From Prochlorococcus sp. AG-402-N10 (GTDB taxonomy: Bacteria; Cyanobacteriota; Cyanobacteriia; PCC-6307; Cyanobiaceae), in the NCBI GenBank assembly GCA_003216465.1, contig QCIU01000001.1:62001-126000 (forward strand): a DNA stretch of 64,000 bases. The letters are read 5' to 3'. Below the pieces are notes generated by a model, which made no database searches, was not told where the DNA came from, and saw only the letters and a list, made by a program, of their open reading frames with translations. Shown in pieces: positions 57,314 to 64,000 of the stretch. A program made the translations under genes and the position numbers. Position 1 is the first letter of the stretch. Every line of letters begins with the position of its first letter.

Positions 57314-57853
57314 ATGGAGAAATATATAAAAACAAATTTAACTTTAATTTCTTTTACTTTTATACCAATCTTTTATTTGTGGGATCCTAATTGGCTTGGA
57401 TTTTTGGGGGTACAACCCTATTGGCCTTTATTTTGGTTATTACCTTGGTCTTTGATCCATGGTTCGATCAATGGTTTGTTAGTTGGTTTATTTTTAGGAT
57501 TGGTTTTAGATTCAATAAGTCTCGATTATAGTTTTACACAAATTCCCGGTTTGATCATATGTGGAATATGGTTTGGAAAGTTAAGTATTTCTGCTAATGT
57601 TTTTACTGCTCAATTCAAATATGGTTTCATTTGTTGCATTGGTAGTTTTTTATGCAGTTCATTATATCTCTCTCAAATCTTGATTAAGCATATGAATGAA
57701 AATAATATTTTGATGTATTTTCCTAGTATTAAAAATATTTTTGCTCAAGTATTTATAACTGGCTTATTAGCTCCCTTAATATGCTCATTATTGTTTAGAC
57801 TATTCAATAGTTCAAAAGAAAGAGACAAATTAATTAACTTTAAAAATAACTAA
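57314..57853 (+). CDS. mreD: Rod shape-determining membrane protein MreD
   Basis: 179 residues, an integral membrane protein with about five to six helices (for example 12-28, 39-56, 60-80, 95-118 and 145-165), matching MreD's layout. MreD sequences are weakly conserved, so the call rests on topology, length and its position immediately after mreC. The visible start MEKYIKTNLTLISFTFIP follows the mreC stop with no gap. 178 bp of non-coding DNA precede the next gene, rpaB. Confidence 0.85.
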   Translation: MEKYIKTNLTLISFTFIPIFYLWDPNWLGFLGVQPYWPLFWLLPWSLIHGSINGLLVGLFLGLVLDSISLDYSFTQIPGLIICGIWFGKLSISANVFTAQFKYGFICCIGSFLCSSLYLSQILIKHMNENNILMYFPSIKNIFAQVFITGLLAPLICSLLFRLFNSSKERDKLINFKNN

Positions 57854-57985
57854 AAATTTCTTATAAGTTAAAAAATAAGGTATCCTTCAATAATAAAATA
57901 AATTTGTAAATTGCAGAATTATATCTTTTAGGGTGCGTAATGTTATATTTTTAATTGTTAGATTGTATAAACAAGATATTCATTG

Positions 57986-58003
57986 CAAAACATTTTTGTT
58001 TTG
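57986..58003 (+). promoter_or_regulatory. Hairpin in the rpaB leader
   Basis: CAAAACA (57986-57992) and TGTTTTG (57997-58003) are perfect 7-bp inverted repeats with a TTTT loop, 29 bp upstream of the rpaB ATG, in the 178-bp gap after mreD. It could be an operator, an mRNA stem near the ribosome site or a weak mreD terminator. No HLR1 box (the known RpaB autoregulatory site) is evident in this gap. Confidence 0.35.
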
Positions 58004-58031
58004 AAGTATCTGCAAAAATCTTTTTTTTTCG

Positions 58032-58778
58032 ATGTCAAAAGCAAGTATTTTAGTTGTTGATGATGAACCAGCAGTATTGAAAGTTTTAGTTACTAGACTT
58101 CAATTAGCAGGATATCAAGTATTTCAGGCTACTAATGGTGAAGAAGCTCTTGAGGTTTTCCATAAAGAATCTCCAGATTTAATAGTTCTTGATGTGATGC
58201 TTCCCAAAATGGATGGATTTGCAGTTTGCAGAAGAATTAGAGCCGAATCCGTTGTGCCTATAATATTTTTAACCGCTTTAGAGGCTATTTCTGAAAGGGT
58301 GGCAGGTTTAGATTTAGGAGCGGATGATTATTTGTCAAAACCTTTTAGCCCCAAAGAATTAGAAGCTAGAATAGCTACAATTCTGAGGCGCATGGGACCA
58401 AGTATTACAGTGGCTGAAAGTAAAGAGGTTCCCTCTGGTAAAGGAGTAATGAAATTTGGAAATTTAGTTGTTGATACTAATAGAAGACAAGTCTCAAGGG
58501 CTGGAGAAAGAATAAGTTTAACTTATACTGAATTCAGTCTTCTTGAACTTTTATTCGATGAACCAGGTAAAGTTGTTCCAAGAGCTGAAATACTTGAGCA
58601 ACTTTGGGGTTATCCTCCAAGAAGGGCTGCTGATTTAAGAGTTGTAGATGTATATGTGGCAAGATTAAGAGGAAAGTTGGAACCTGACCCAAGAAACCCT
58701 GAATTAATACTTACTGTTAGAGGTATAGGTTATGCTTCCCAAAGAGTAGGAGAAACAGCAACATCTTTGGCAAGTTGA
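58032..58778 (+). CDS. rpaB: OmpR-type response regulator, RpaB-like
   Basis: 248 residues. The receiver domain (about 1-125) has the phosphoacceptor D54 in DLIVLDVMLPKMDG, acidic pocket VDDEP at 9-13 and lysine in LSKPFSPKELEAR. The C-terminal winged-helix OmpR domain (about 145-240) contains LTYTEFSLLELLF, ILEQLWGYPPRRAADLRVVDV and GIGYASQR. RpaB is a conserved cyanobacterial regulator of high-light and photosystem genes; the DVYVARLRGKLEPDPRNPELI segment resembles RpaB more than RpaA. It is followed by lysS and preceded by mreD, a familiar cyanobacterial neighbourhood. Confidence 0.87.
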   Translation: MSKASILVVDDEPAVLKVLVTRLQLAGYQVFQATNGEEALEVFHKESPDLIVLDVMLPKMDGFAVCRRIRAESVVPIIFLTALEAISERVAGLDLGADDYLSKPFSPKELEARIATILRRMGPSITVAESKEVPSGKGVMKFGNLVVDTNRRQVSRAGERISLTYTEFSLLELLFDEPGKVVPRAEILEQLWGYPPRRAADLRVVDVYVARLRGKLEPDPRNPELILTVRGIGYASQRVGETATSLAS

Positions 58779-58826
58779 GCCTTCTTCTGATAACTTTATT
58801 AAATAAAACATAAATATTGATAAATT

Positions 58827-60365
58827 TTGTCAGAAATTAGAGAAGCTCGCTTATTAAAAGCTAATTCACTAGTCAACAAAGGATTCGAACCTTACGCAGA
58901 AACTTTTAAAATATCCCATTCAACAAAATTTCTTACTGAGAATTATAGTTATTTAGATAATGGTCAAGAATTTAATTTAAACGTTTCTATTGCAGGAAGA
59001 GTTTTAGCAAAAAGAGTAATGGGAAAAATTGCTTTTTTTACAATTAATGATCAAGAAGGGAAAATTCAACTTTATTTAGAGAAAAAAATAATTGATGATT
59101 TTGACACTAATACAAAAATACTTTCTTTTGAAGATCTTAAAGAAATTGTAGATATTGGAGATTGGATAGGTGTTCATGGAACTATTAAGAAAACCAATAA
59201 AGGTGAACTATCAATCAAAGTTTCTAAGTGGGAAATGTTATCTAAATCATTAAAGCCATTGCCTGATAAATGGCATGGTTTAAATGATATAGAAAAAAGG
59301 TATAGACAAAGATATCTTGATTTAATAGTTAATCCAGAGTCAAAGAACGTTTTTAAAACAAGAGCAAAGTCTATAAGTCTAATAAGAAGATGGTTAGATG
59401 AACATAACTTTTTAGAAATAGAAACTCCAATACTTCAATCTGAGGCTGGAGGAGCTGAAGCTAGGCCATTTATTACTCATCACAATACCTTAGATATACC
59501 ACTTTATCTAAGAATAGCTACAGAATTACATCTAAAAAGAATGGTGGTAGGAGGTTTTGAGAAAGTATATGAATTAGGAAGAATTTTTCGTAATGAAGGG
59601 ATCAGTACAAAACATAATCCTGAATTTACGTCAGTGGAAATCTATCAGGCTTTCTCTAATTACGTTGATATGATGAATTTAACTGAAGAATTGATAAAAA
59701 ATATTGTATCTAATTGTTGTGATTCTTTAATTATTAATTATCAAGAAAAAGAGATTAATTTTTCAAAACCTTGGAAACGAATCTCAATGAAAAATGTTGT
59801 AATGGAATATACTGGGATTGATTTCGACTCCTTTAATGGTGATTTCAATAAAGCTATACAGAATTTAGAAAAAATTAATATCGAAATATCACCTAAAATT
59901 AATACTTTGGGTAGGCTTTTAAATGAGGTTTTTGAGCAAAAGGTTGAATCTCAATTAGTACAACCTACTTTCGTTATTGATTATCCAATTGAAATATCTC
60001 CTCTTGCAAGACCACATACTAACAATAAAGAGATGGTTCAGAGATTTGAGTTATTTATTGCTGGACGCGAACTTGCAAACGCATTTAGTGAGTTAATAGA
60101 TCCAGTTGATCAAAGAGAAAGAATGCAATTACAGCAATCTTTACGAGAGGACGGAGATCTTGAAGCTCATTGTATTGATGAAGATTTTTTGAATGCCTTA
60201 GAAATAGGAATGCCACCTACAGGAGGGTTAGGAATTGGAATTGATAGACTTGTTATGTTAGTTACCAATAGTGCTTCAATTAGAGATGTAATACCTTTTC
60301 CATTGTTAAAACCAGAAATAACTTCTACTAAATCTGAAAAATTAACCTCGAATGAAGTAAAATAG
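58827..60365 (+). CDS. lysS: Lysyl-tRNA synthetase (class II)
   Basis: 512 residues, TTG start at 58827. The anticodon-binding OB domain (about 50-165, [21 protein letters not shown], quoted in part) is followed by class II motifs: motif 1 [19 protein letters not shown], motif 2 [20 protein letters not shown], and motif 3 [15 protein letters not shown] repeated signature AGGAEARPF (TGGAEARPF) is also present. It charges tRNA-Lys. The next gene starts 27 bp downstream of the stop. Confidence 0.97.
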   Translation: MSEIREARLLKANSLVNKGFEPYAETFKISHSTKFLTENYSYLDNGQEFNLNVSIAGRVLAKRVMGKIAFFTINDQEGKIQLYLEKKIIDDFDTNTKILSFEDLKEIVDIGDWIGVHGTIKKTNKGELSIKVSKWEMLSKSLKPLPDKWHGLNDIEKRYRQRYLDLIVNPESKNVFKTRAKSISLIRRWLDEHNFLEIETPILQSEAGGAEARPFITHHNTLDIPLYLRIATELHLKRMVVGGFEKVYELGRIFRNEGISTKHNPEFTSVEIYQAFSNYVDMMNLTEELIKNIVSNCCDSLIINYQEKEINFSKPWKRISMKNVVMEYTGIDFDSFNGDFNKAIQNLEKINIEISPKINTLGRLLNEVFEQKVESQLVQPTFVIDYPIEISPLARPHTNNKEMVQRFELFIAGRELANAFSELIDPVDQRERMQLQQSLREDGDLEAHCIDEDFLNALEIGMPPTGGLGIGIDRLVMLVTNSASIRDVIPFPLLKPEITSTKSEKLTSNEVK

Positions 60366-60392
60366 AAATTGATCCAATACGAAATTTTTTAA

Positions 60393-60644
60393 ATGAGTGG
60401 TGAACGTGTTGGTTTCCGTTTCAAGCACGCAGATGCAGTAGTGAAAAGAAATCCTCAAGGCCGATCAAGAAGAGGCTGGGTTATGGAACCAGTTGAACAA
60501 ACTACTAGTAGAGGTACTAAGATGCCTGCTTATAAAATTCGCTGGAGAGATAGCGAAAGACCTGAAACTGTTTTACAGCATATGTTAATTGCTGATCCTG
60601 ATCCATCTCCACCCCCCAATACAGTTAGTTTAGATACTGATTAA
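60393..60644 (+). CDS. Small conserved cyanobacterial protein (83 aa)
   Basis: 83 residues, soluble and basic at the N-terminal half, with no signal or membrane segment. Recognisable blocks are MSGERVGFRFKHADAVVKRN, GRSRRGWVMEPVEQ and MPAYKIRWRDSERPETVLQH, which look like a small beta-rich protein. Its order of charged motifs suggests a conserved protein family in cyanobacteria, but I cannot name a function. It follows lysS by 27 bp on the same strand and lies tail-to-tail with smpB, 25 bp apart. Confidence 0.75.
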   Translation: MSGERVGFRFKHADAVVKRNPQGRSRRGWVMEPVEQTTSRGTKMPAYKIRWRDSERPETVLQHMLIADPDPSPPPNTVSLDTD

Positions 60645-60669
60645 AATTTTGAATATAAGTATGTAAGTT

Positions 60670-61155
60670 TTACCTTTTAAGAGCAGATTTTATTTCTTTT
60701 TTAATATCTTTTTGTTTATCAGCTTGTCTTTTATCATGTAACTTTTTACCCTTACCAATTCCAATAGTTAATTTTATCCATGGACCTTTTAAATAAATAG
60801 ATAAAGGAATTATAGTTAACCCTTTTTTTTCAGTATTAGACTTAAGTTTTAAGATTTCTCTTTTATGTAGTAATAATTTTCTATTGCGTAACGGGTCATG
60901 ATTAAAAAAGGAACCCACATTTTTATGTGGTGAAATGTGAACATTTAATAATATTATTTCACCATCTCTGAAAGAACAGTAACCATCTCTTAAATTCGCT
61001 TTACCATTTCGTATAGATTTTACTTCAGTGCCAAGAAGCTCTATTCCAGCTTCTATTGTTTCAAGAATTTCATATTGAAATCTTGCATATCTATTTTCTG
61101 CAAGAGATTTTAATTTTAGTTCTTTTTTAATACTATTGTTTGAAATTTTTGCCAT
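60670..61155 (-). CDS. smpB: SsrA-binding protein SmpB
   Basis: 161 residues from the ATG at 61155 ([10 protein letters not shown]); an in-frame ATG 33 bp upstream would add an unlikely N-terminus. Signatures are [20 protein letters not shown] (family NKxAxxxYxIxExxExG), [18 protein letters not shown] and [16 protein letters not shown]. The C-terminal tail [20 protein letters not shown] is the helix that enters the A site. SmpB delivers tmRNA to stalled ribosomes. The ssrA gene itself is not visible in this window. It is divergent from ruvB. Confidence 0.96.
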   Translation of the reverse strand: MAKISNNSIKKELKLKSLAENRYARFQYEILETIEAGIELLGTEVKSIRNGKANLRDGYCSFRDGEIILLNVHISPHKNVGSFFNHDPLRNRKLLLHKREILKLKSNTEKKGLTIIPLSIYLKGPWIKLTIGIGKGKKLHDKRQADKQKDIKKEIKSALKR

Positions 61156-61207
61156 TGTTGTTTTAAGAAATCTTCCATCAAAGAACAATTGCTACTAACC
61201 TTCAATT

Positions 61208-62263
61208 ATGGCAATCATTTCTTCAAGTTTAGATGAATCTAATTCTCCTCGCTCAAGAAAAGAGCTCAGGATAGTGGATTCAAACATTATTTCTGAAGAA
61301 AAAAACAATAAAAATGTAAATTTAGCGCGGCCAAATTCTTTTAAAGAATTTATTGGTCAAGATCAAATTAAATCTACATTAAAAATTGCTATAGAGGCTT
61401 CAACATATAGAAATGAAGTTTTAGAACATACACTTCTATATGGTCAACCTGGTTTAGGGAAAACTACATTAGCTTTATTGATAGCGGAGGAAATGAATAC
61501 AAAATGCAGAGTCACAAGTGCACCTTCTATTGAAAGGCCAAGAGATATTGTGGGATTACTGCTTGGATTAAAAGAAGGTGAGATTTTATTTATTGATGAA
61601 ATACATCGTTTAAATAAATTAGCTGAAGAGCTCTTATATTCTGCAATGGAAGATTTTAGATTGGATTTAACGATGGGAGCCAACAGAGGAGCTCGCTGTA
61701 GAACAATTAATCTGCCGAAATTTACTTTAATTGGTGCTACTACAAAATTTGCTTCAATAAGTGCCCCTTTGAGAGACAGATTTGGTATTTGTCAGAAGAT
61801 TGAATTTTATTCTGTTGATGAATTACAAGAAATAATTTTTAATTTTTCTACTTTGATAAATCTTCATCTTGAAAACGATGCTTGTTGCATGCTAGCTAAG
61901 ATATCTAGAGGCACACCACGAATTGCATTAAGATTACTAAAAAGGGTACGAGACTATTCTCAAGTTATTAAAAAGACTAATAAGATTTCTTTAGAGGCAG
62001 TTGAAAAAGCTTTAATTTCTCAAAAAATAGATAATAAAGGTTTGGATAATCTAGATAGGAAATTCTTGTCGTTTTTAAATCTTAATTTAAATTATCCAGT
62101 TGGCTTAGATTCAATAGCTGCAGCTTTGGGAGAAGATTCTTCAATGTTGGAGTTTGTTGTTGAACCATATTTAATTCAAATTGGTTTTATCATAAGGACA
62201 CCTCGTGGAAGAGTACTTACATCTTTAGGAAAAAAGTACATTAATTCTAAAAATGAAAATTAA
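61208..62263 (+). CDS. ruvB: Holliday junction branch-migration helicase RuvB
   Basis: 351 residues. The N-terminal [20 protein letters not shown] is the RuvB opening; Walker [19 protein letters not shown], Walker [41 protein letters not shown] (sensor 1) and the C-terminal winged helix ([20 protein letters not shown] and [14 protein letters not shown]) are complete. It drives branch migration with RuvA. The stop overlaps the TPR gene start by 11 bp, so the next gene is likely coupled. Confidence 0.97.
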   Translation: MAIISSSLDESNSPRSRKELRIVDSNIISEEKNNKNVNLARPNSFKEFIGQDQIKSTLKIAIEASTYRNEVLEHTLLYGQPGLGKTTLALLIAEEMNTKCRVTSAPSIERPRDIVGLLLGLKEGEILFIDEIHRLNKLAEELLYSAMEDFRLDLTMGANRGARCRTINLPKFTLIGATTKFASISAPLRDRFGICQKIEFYSVDELQEIIFNFSTLINLHLENDACCMLAKISRGTPRIALRLLKRVRDYSQVIKKTNKISLEAVEKALISQKIDNKGLDNLDRKFLSFLNLNLNYPVGLDSIAAALGEDSSMLEFVVEPYLIQIGFIIRTPRGRVLTSLGKKYINSKNEN

Positions 62264-63041
62264 AAAAAAAATTAAGAGTTACTTTTTATTGATTTTTATA
62301 TTAATCAATATCTTTTATGTTAATCCAAGTTATTCATTAACTTCGAGGGAAGATTTATTTAAAAATTCATTAAATTTAAGTTCAAATGGAAATTTTAATC
62401 TAGCTTTGCAGCAATGGAATAAGTATTTAGAGTTGTTTCCTGATGATGCTGCTGCTTTAAGTAATAGAGGAAATATAAAACTTGTTATTGGTGATCCCAA
62501 AGGAGCAATAGAAGATCAAGATCATGCTATTGAATTAGATCCTGATGAATTAGATCCTTATATTAATAGAGGAATCGCAAAAGAATCTTTAGCTCTCTGG
62601 TCAGACGCAAAAAAAGATTATTTGTATGTTATTGCAAAAGATAATGAGAATTTTTCAGCTTTGTATAATTTTGCAAATGTTGAAGGATCTTTATCAAATT
62701 GGCAAAGTGCAAGGGATTTATTTTCTAAAGCTTCACAATCAAATCCTGGATTTGCTATGGCGAGATCAAGCATGGCTTTGGCAGACTACCAATTAGGAAA
62801 TATAAAGGAATCAGAAAAAGAGCTTAAAAAATTGATCCGGCGTTATCCAACTTTTGCTGATGCAAGAGCAGCTTTAACAGCCTTACAGTGGTCTCAAGGA
62901 ATATCTGGTGAAGCTGAAAGTAATTGGATTGCAGTAACTGAATTAGATCCAAGATATGTAGATGAAGAATGGCTAATAAATGTTAGACGATGGCCTCAAA
63001 AACCAACTAAAGATTTGATGAAATTTATTAGTCTAAATTGA
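62253..63041 (+). CDS. Exported TPR-repeat protein
   Basis: 262 residues. An N-terminal signal peptide (about 1-28, [20 protein letters not shown] then NPSYS) is followed by four or five TPR repeats across about 45-215: [60 protein letters not shown] and [20 protein letters not shown]. The function is unknown; TPR proteins mediate protein contacts, and the signal peptide places it in the periplasm or thylakoid lumen. It overlaps the ruvB stop by 11 bp, and an amidohydrolase gene starts 2 bp after its stop. Confidence 0.85.
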   Translation: MKIKKKIKSYFLLIFILINIFYVNPSYSLTSREDLFKNSLNLSSNGNFNLALQQWNKYLELFPDDAAALSNRGNIKLVIGDPKGAIEDQDHAIELDPDELDPYINRGIAKESLALWSDAKKDYLYVIAKDNENFSALYNFANVEGSLSNWQSARDLFSKASQSNPGFAMARSSMALADYQLGNIKESEKELKKLIRRYPTFADARAALTALQWSQGISGEAESNWIAVTELDPRYVDEEWLINVRRWPQKPTKDLMKFISLN

Positions 63042-63043
63042 AA

Positions 63044-64000
63044 ATGGATAGGGATATATTATTAAAAAAAATTGATTCACTTAATGATGAATTAATTAAT
63101 ATAAGAAGGCATATCCATTCACATCCAGAATTAAGTGGATTAGAAAATCAAACAGCAATTTTGGTAAGTGGTTATTTGAAAAATATTGGTTGGCGAGTTA
63201 CAGAATCTGTTGGTAGAACTGGAGTTGTTGCTGATTTTGGACCAACAGATAATGGTTTTATAGGTTTAAGAGTGGATATGGATGCCCTTCCAATTTATGA
63301 AAATACTAATTTAAGTTTTTCTTCAAAAATAGACGGAGTTATGCATGCTTGTGGACATGATTTACATACCTCTATTGGTCTAGGAGTAGCAAAAATTATT
63401 AAGAATTTAAAACTTAAATTTGGGACAAGAATTATTTTCCAACCCGCTGAAGAAATTGCGAGTGGTGCTAGGTGGATGATTGATGATGGTGTGACCAAGG
63501 GATTAAAACAAATTCTAGGAGTACACGTTTTCCCCGAATTGTTTGTCGGAACAATTGGAATTAAGGAAGGAAGTCTTACCGCAGCCGCAGGTCAGCTTAC
63601 TGTTGAGATAATAGGGAAATCAGGACATGGTGCAAGACCTCACGAAGGGGTAGATGCTATTTGGGCGGCATCTAAAGTGATCTCTGGAATTCAAGAAGCA
63701 ATAACAAGGAAATTAGATCCTTTAGATCCTCTTGTTATTACTTTTGGGAAAATTAATGGTGGTAATGCATATAATATTCTTTCCGAAAAGGTTAAGTTAA
63801 CTGGAACAGTAAGATGTACAAACATTAAATTATTTAAAGAGATGGATGATTGGCTTAATAATAATATTTCTGCTATCGCAAATAGTTGTGGAGCTGAAGC
63901 TAAAATAAAATTTAGAGAGATTACACCGCCTGTAAATAATGATTTTCAAATAAATAAGGTCTTAAGGGATTCGGCAATACGAATATTAGGTCATGAAAAT
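63044..64000 (+). CDS. M20-family amidohydrolase (5' part, runs off the window)
   Basis: About 319 codons of an open frame that continues beyond base 64000. The product starts MDRDILLKKIDSLNDELINI, with RRHIHSHPELSGLE, LRVDMDALPIYENTNL, and the metal-binding HACGHDLHTSIGLG, then IFQPAEEIASGARWMIDDG with EE: the M20D aminoacylase/IAA-amino-acid hydrolase (AmhX/HipO) pattern, which uses a Mn or Zn dinuclear site. The substrate is probably an N-acyl amino acid, but this is not settled. It starts 2 bp after the TPR gene stop and is therefore coupled to it. Confidence 0.93.
   Translation, partial: MDRDILLKKIDSLNDELINIRRHIHSHPELSGLENQTAILVSGYLKNIGWRVTESVGRTGVVADFGPTDNGFIGLRVDMDALPIYENTNLSFSSKIDGVMHACGHDLHTSIGLGVAKIIKNLKLKFGTRIIFQPAEEIASGARWMIDDGVTKGLKQILGVHVFPELFVGTIGIKEGSLTAAAGQLTVEIIGKSGHGARPHEGVDAIWAASKVISGIQEAITRKLDPLDPLVITFGKINGGNAYNILSEKVKLTGTVRCTNIKLFKEMDDWLNNNISAIANSCGAEAKIKFREITPPVNNDFQINKVLRDSAIRILGHEN

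Noticed and set aside
61156-61188. Upstream ATG for smpB
   Set aside because: It adds a segment not found in SmpB; MAKISNN at 61155 matches the family length.
1-64000. Prophage, insertion sequence, CRISPR array, toxin-antitoxin pair or defence island
   Set aside because: No transposase, integrase, Cas, restriction or phage-structural gene was recognised and no composition break was seen; the whole window reads as core chromosome.

Overview
The window is a 64 kb stretch of a compact, very AT-rich (roughly 70 % A+T by eye) cyanobacterial chromosome. It is almost certainly from a high-light-adapted Prochlorococcus. The evidence is the cyanobacteria-specific gene set (psbZ, a Ycf37-like TPR protein, ycf23/DUF561, sqdB-sqdX, an RpaB-type regulator, cobH, mreBCD next to the regulator and lysS), the strong A/T codon bias, tiny intergenic gaps and convergent genes that touch or overlap. 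I see no insertion sequence, prophage, CRISPR array, integrase, rRNA operon or composition break. There is one tRNA gene (Gly-GCC). No non-coding stretch exceeds about 180 bp.

Layout. 1-3025 (minus): 5' end of mnmG, then dnaB, rplI and an acyl-lipid delta-9 desaturase. 3102-8838 (plus): an HTH-like cyanobacterial protein, a PLP enzyme of the aluminium-resistance/methionine-gamma-lyase-like family, gcvH and gcvP in one tight operon, then a small unknown protein. 8850-13344 (minus): sulfolipid genes sqdX and sqdB, thiG, a Ycf37-like protein, rplT and rpmI. 13436-16301 (plus): a SpoIID/LytB-type secreted protein and a membrane family-2 glycosyltransferase. 16303-21738 (minus): dnaX, clpX, clpP and tig, i.e. 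the classic tig-clpP-clpX order plus the clamp loader. 21864-25867 (plus): asd, dapA and rnj. Then tilS (minus), ycf23 and uvrB (plus), a four-ACT aspartokinase lysC and holA (minus), cobH (plus), mutS (minus). 36213-37966 (plus): psbZ, ribH, tRNA-Gly, an NTF2-like protein and a GtrA-like membrane protein. Then a GNAT acetyltransferase (minus), secA (plus), and cysE, a GntR-type regulator, infC and miaA (minus). 44946-50493 (plus): gyrB, a small SH3-like exported protein, two crcB-type fluoride channel genes, mgtE and a group 2 sigma factor. 50478-55371: an alpha/beta hydrolase (minus), a PfkB sugar kinase (plus), tsaE (minus), ahcY and a DedA protein (plus), ssb (minus). 55507-64000 (plus, except smpB): mreB-mreC-mreD, rpaB, lysS, a small conserved protein, smpB (minus), ruvB, a TPR lipoprotein-like/exported protein and the 5' part of an M20 amidohydrolase.

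Functionally this is core housekeeping: replication and repair (dnaB, dnaX, holA, ssb, gyrB, mutS, uvrB, ruvB), translation and tRNA modification (rplI, rplT, rpmI, infC, lysS, mnmG, miaA, tilS, tsaE, smpB), proteostasis and export (tig, clpPX, secA), the lysine/threonine branch (lysC, asd, dapA), one-carbon and sulfur metabolism (gcvH, gcvP, ahcY, cysE), membrane lipids (desaturase, sqdB, sqdX) and cell shape (mreBCD).

I do not see a clear previously undescribed system such as a defence island or novel cluster. The most interesting items are modest: a near-perfect 72-bp tandem duplication inside dnaX, an uncharacterised HTH-like/PLP-enzyme pair fused into the glycine-cleavage operon, an asymmetric pair of crcB subunits, a GntR-type regulator with an unfamiliar C-terminal domain next to cysE, palindromes in the ahcY/tsaE and gyrB promoter regions, an HLR1-like half site upstream of psbZ, and a run of overlapping convergent genes. 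No homology search or statistical test was run.
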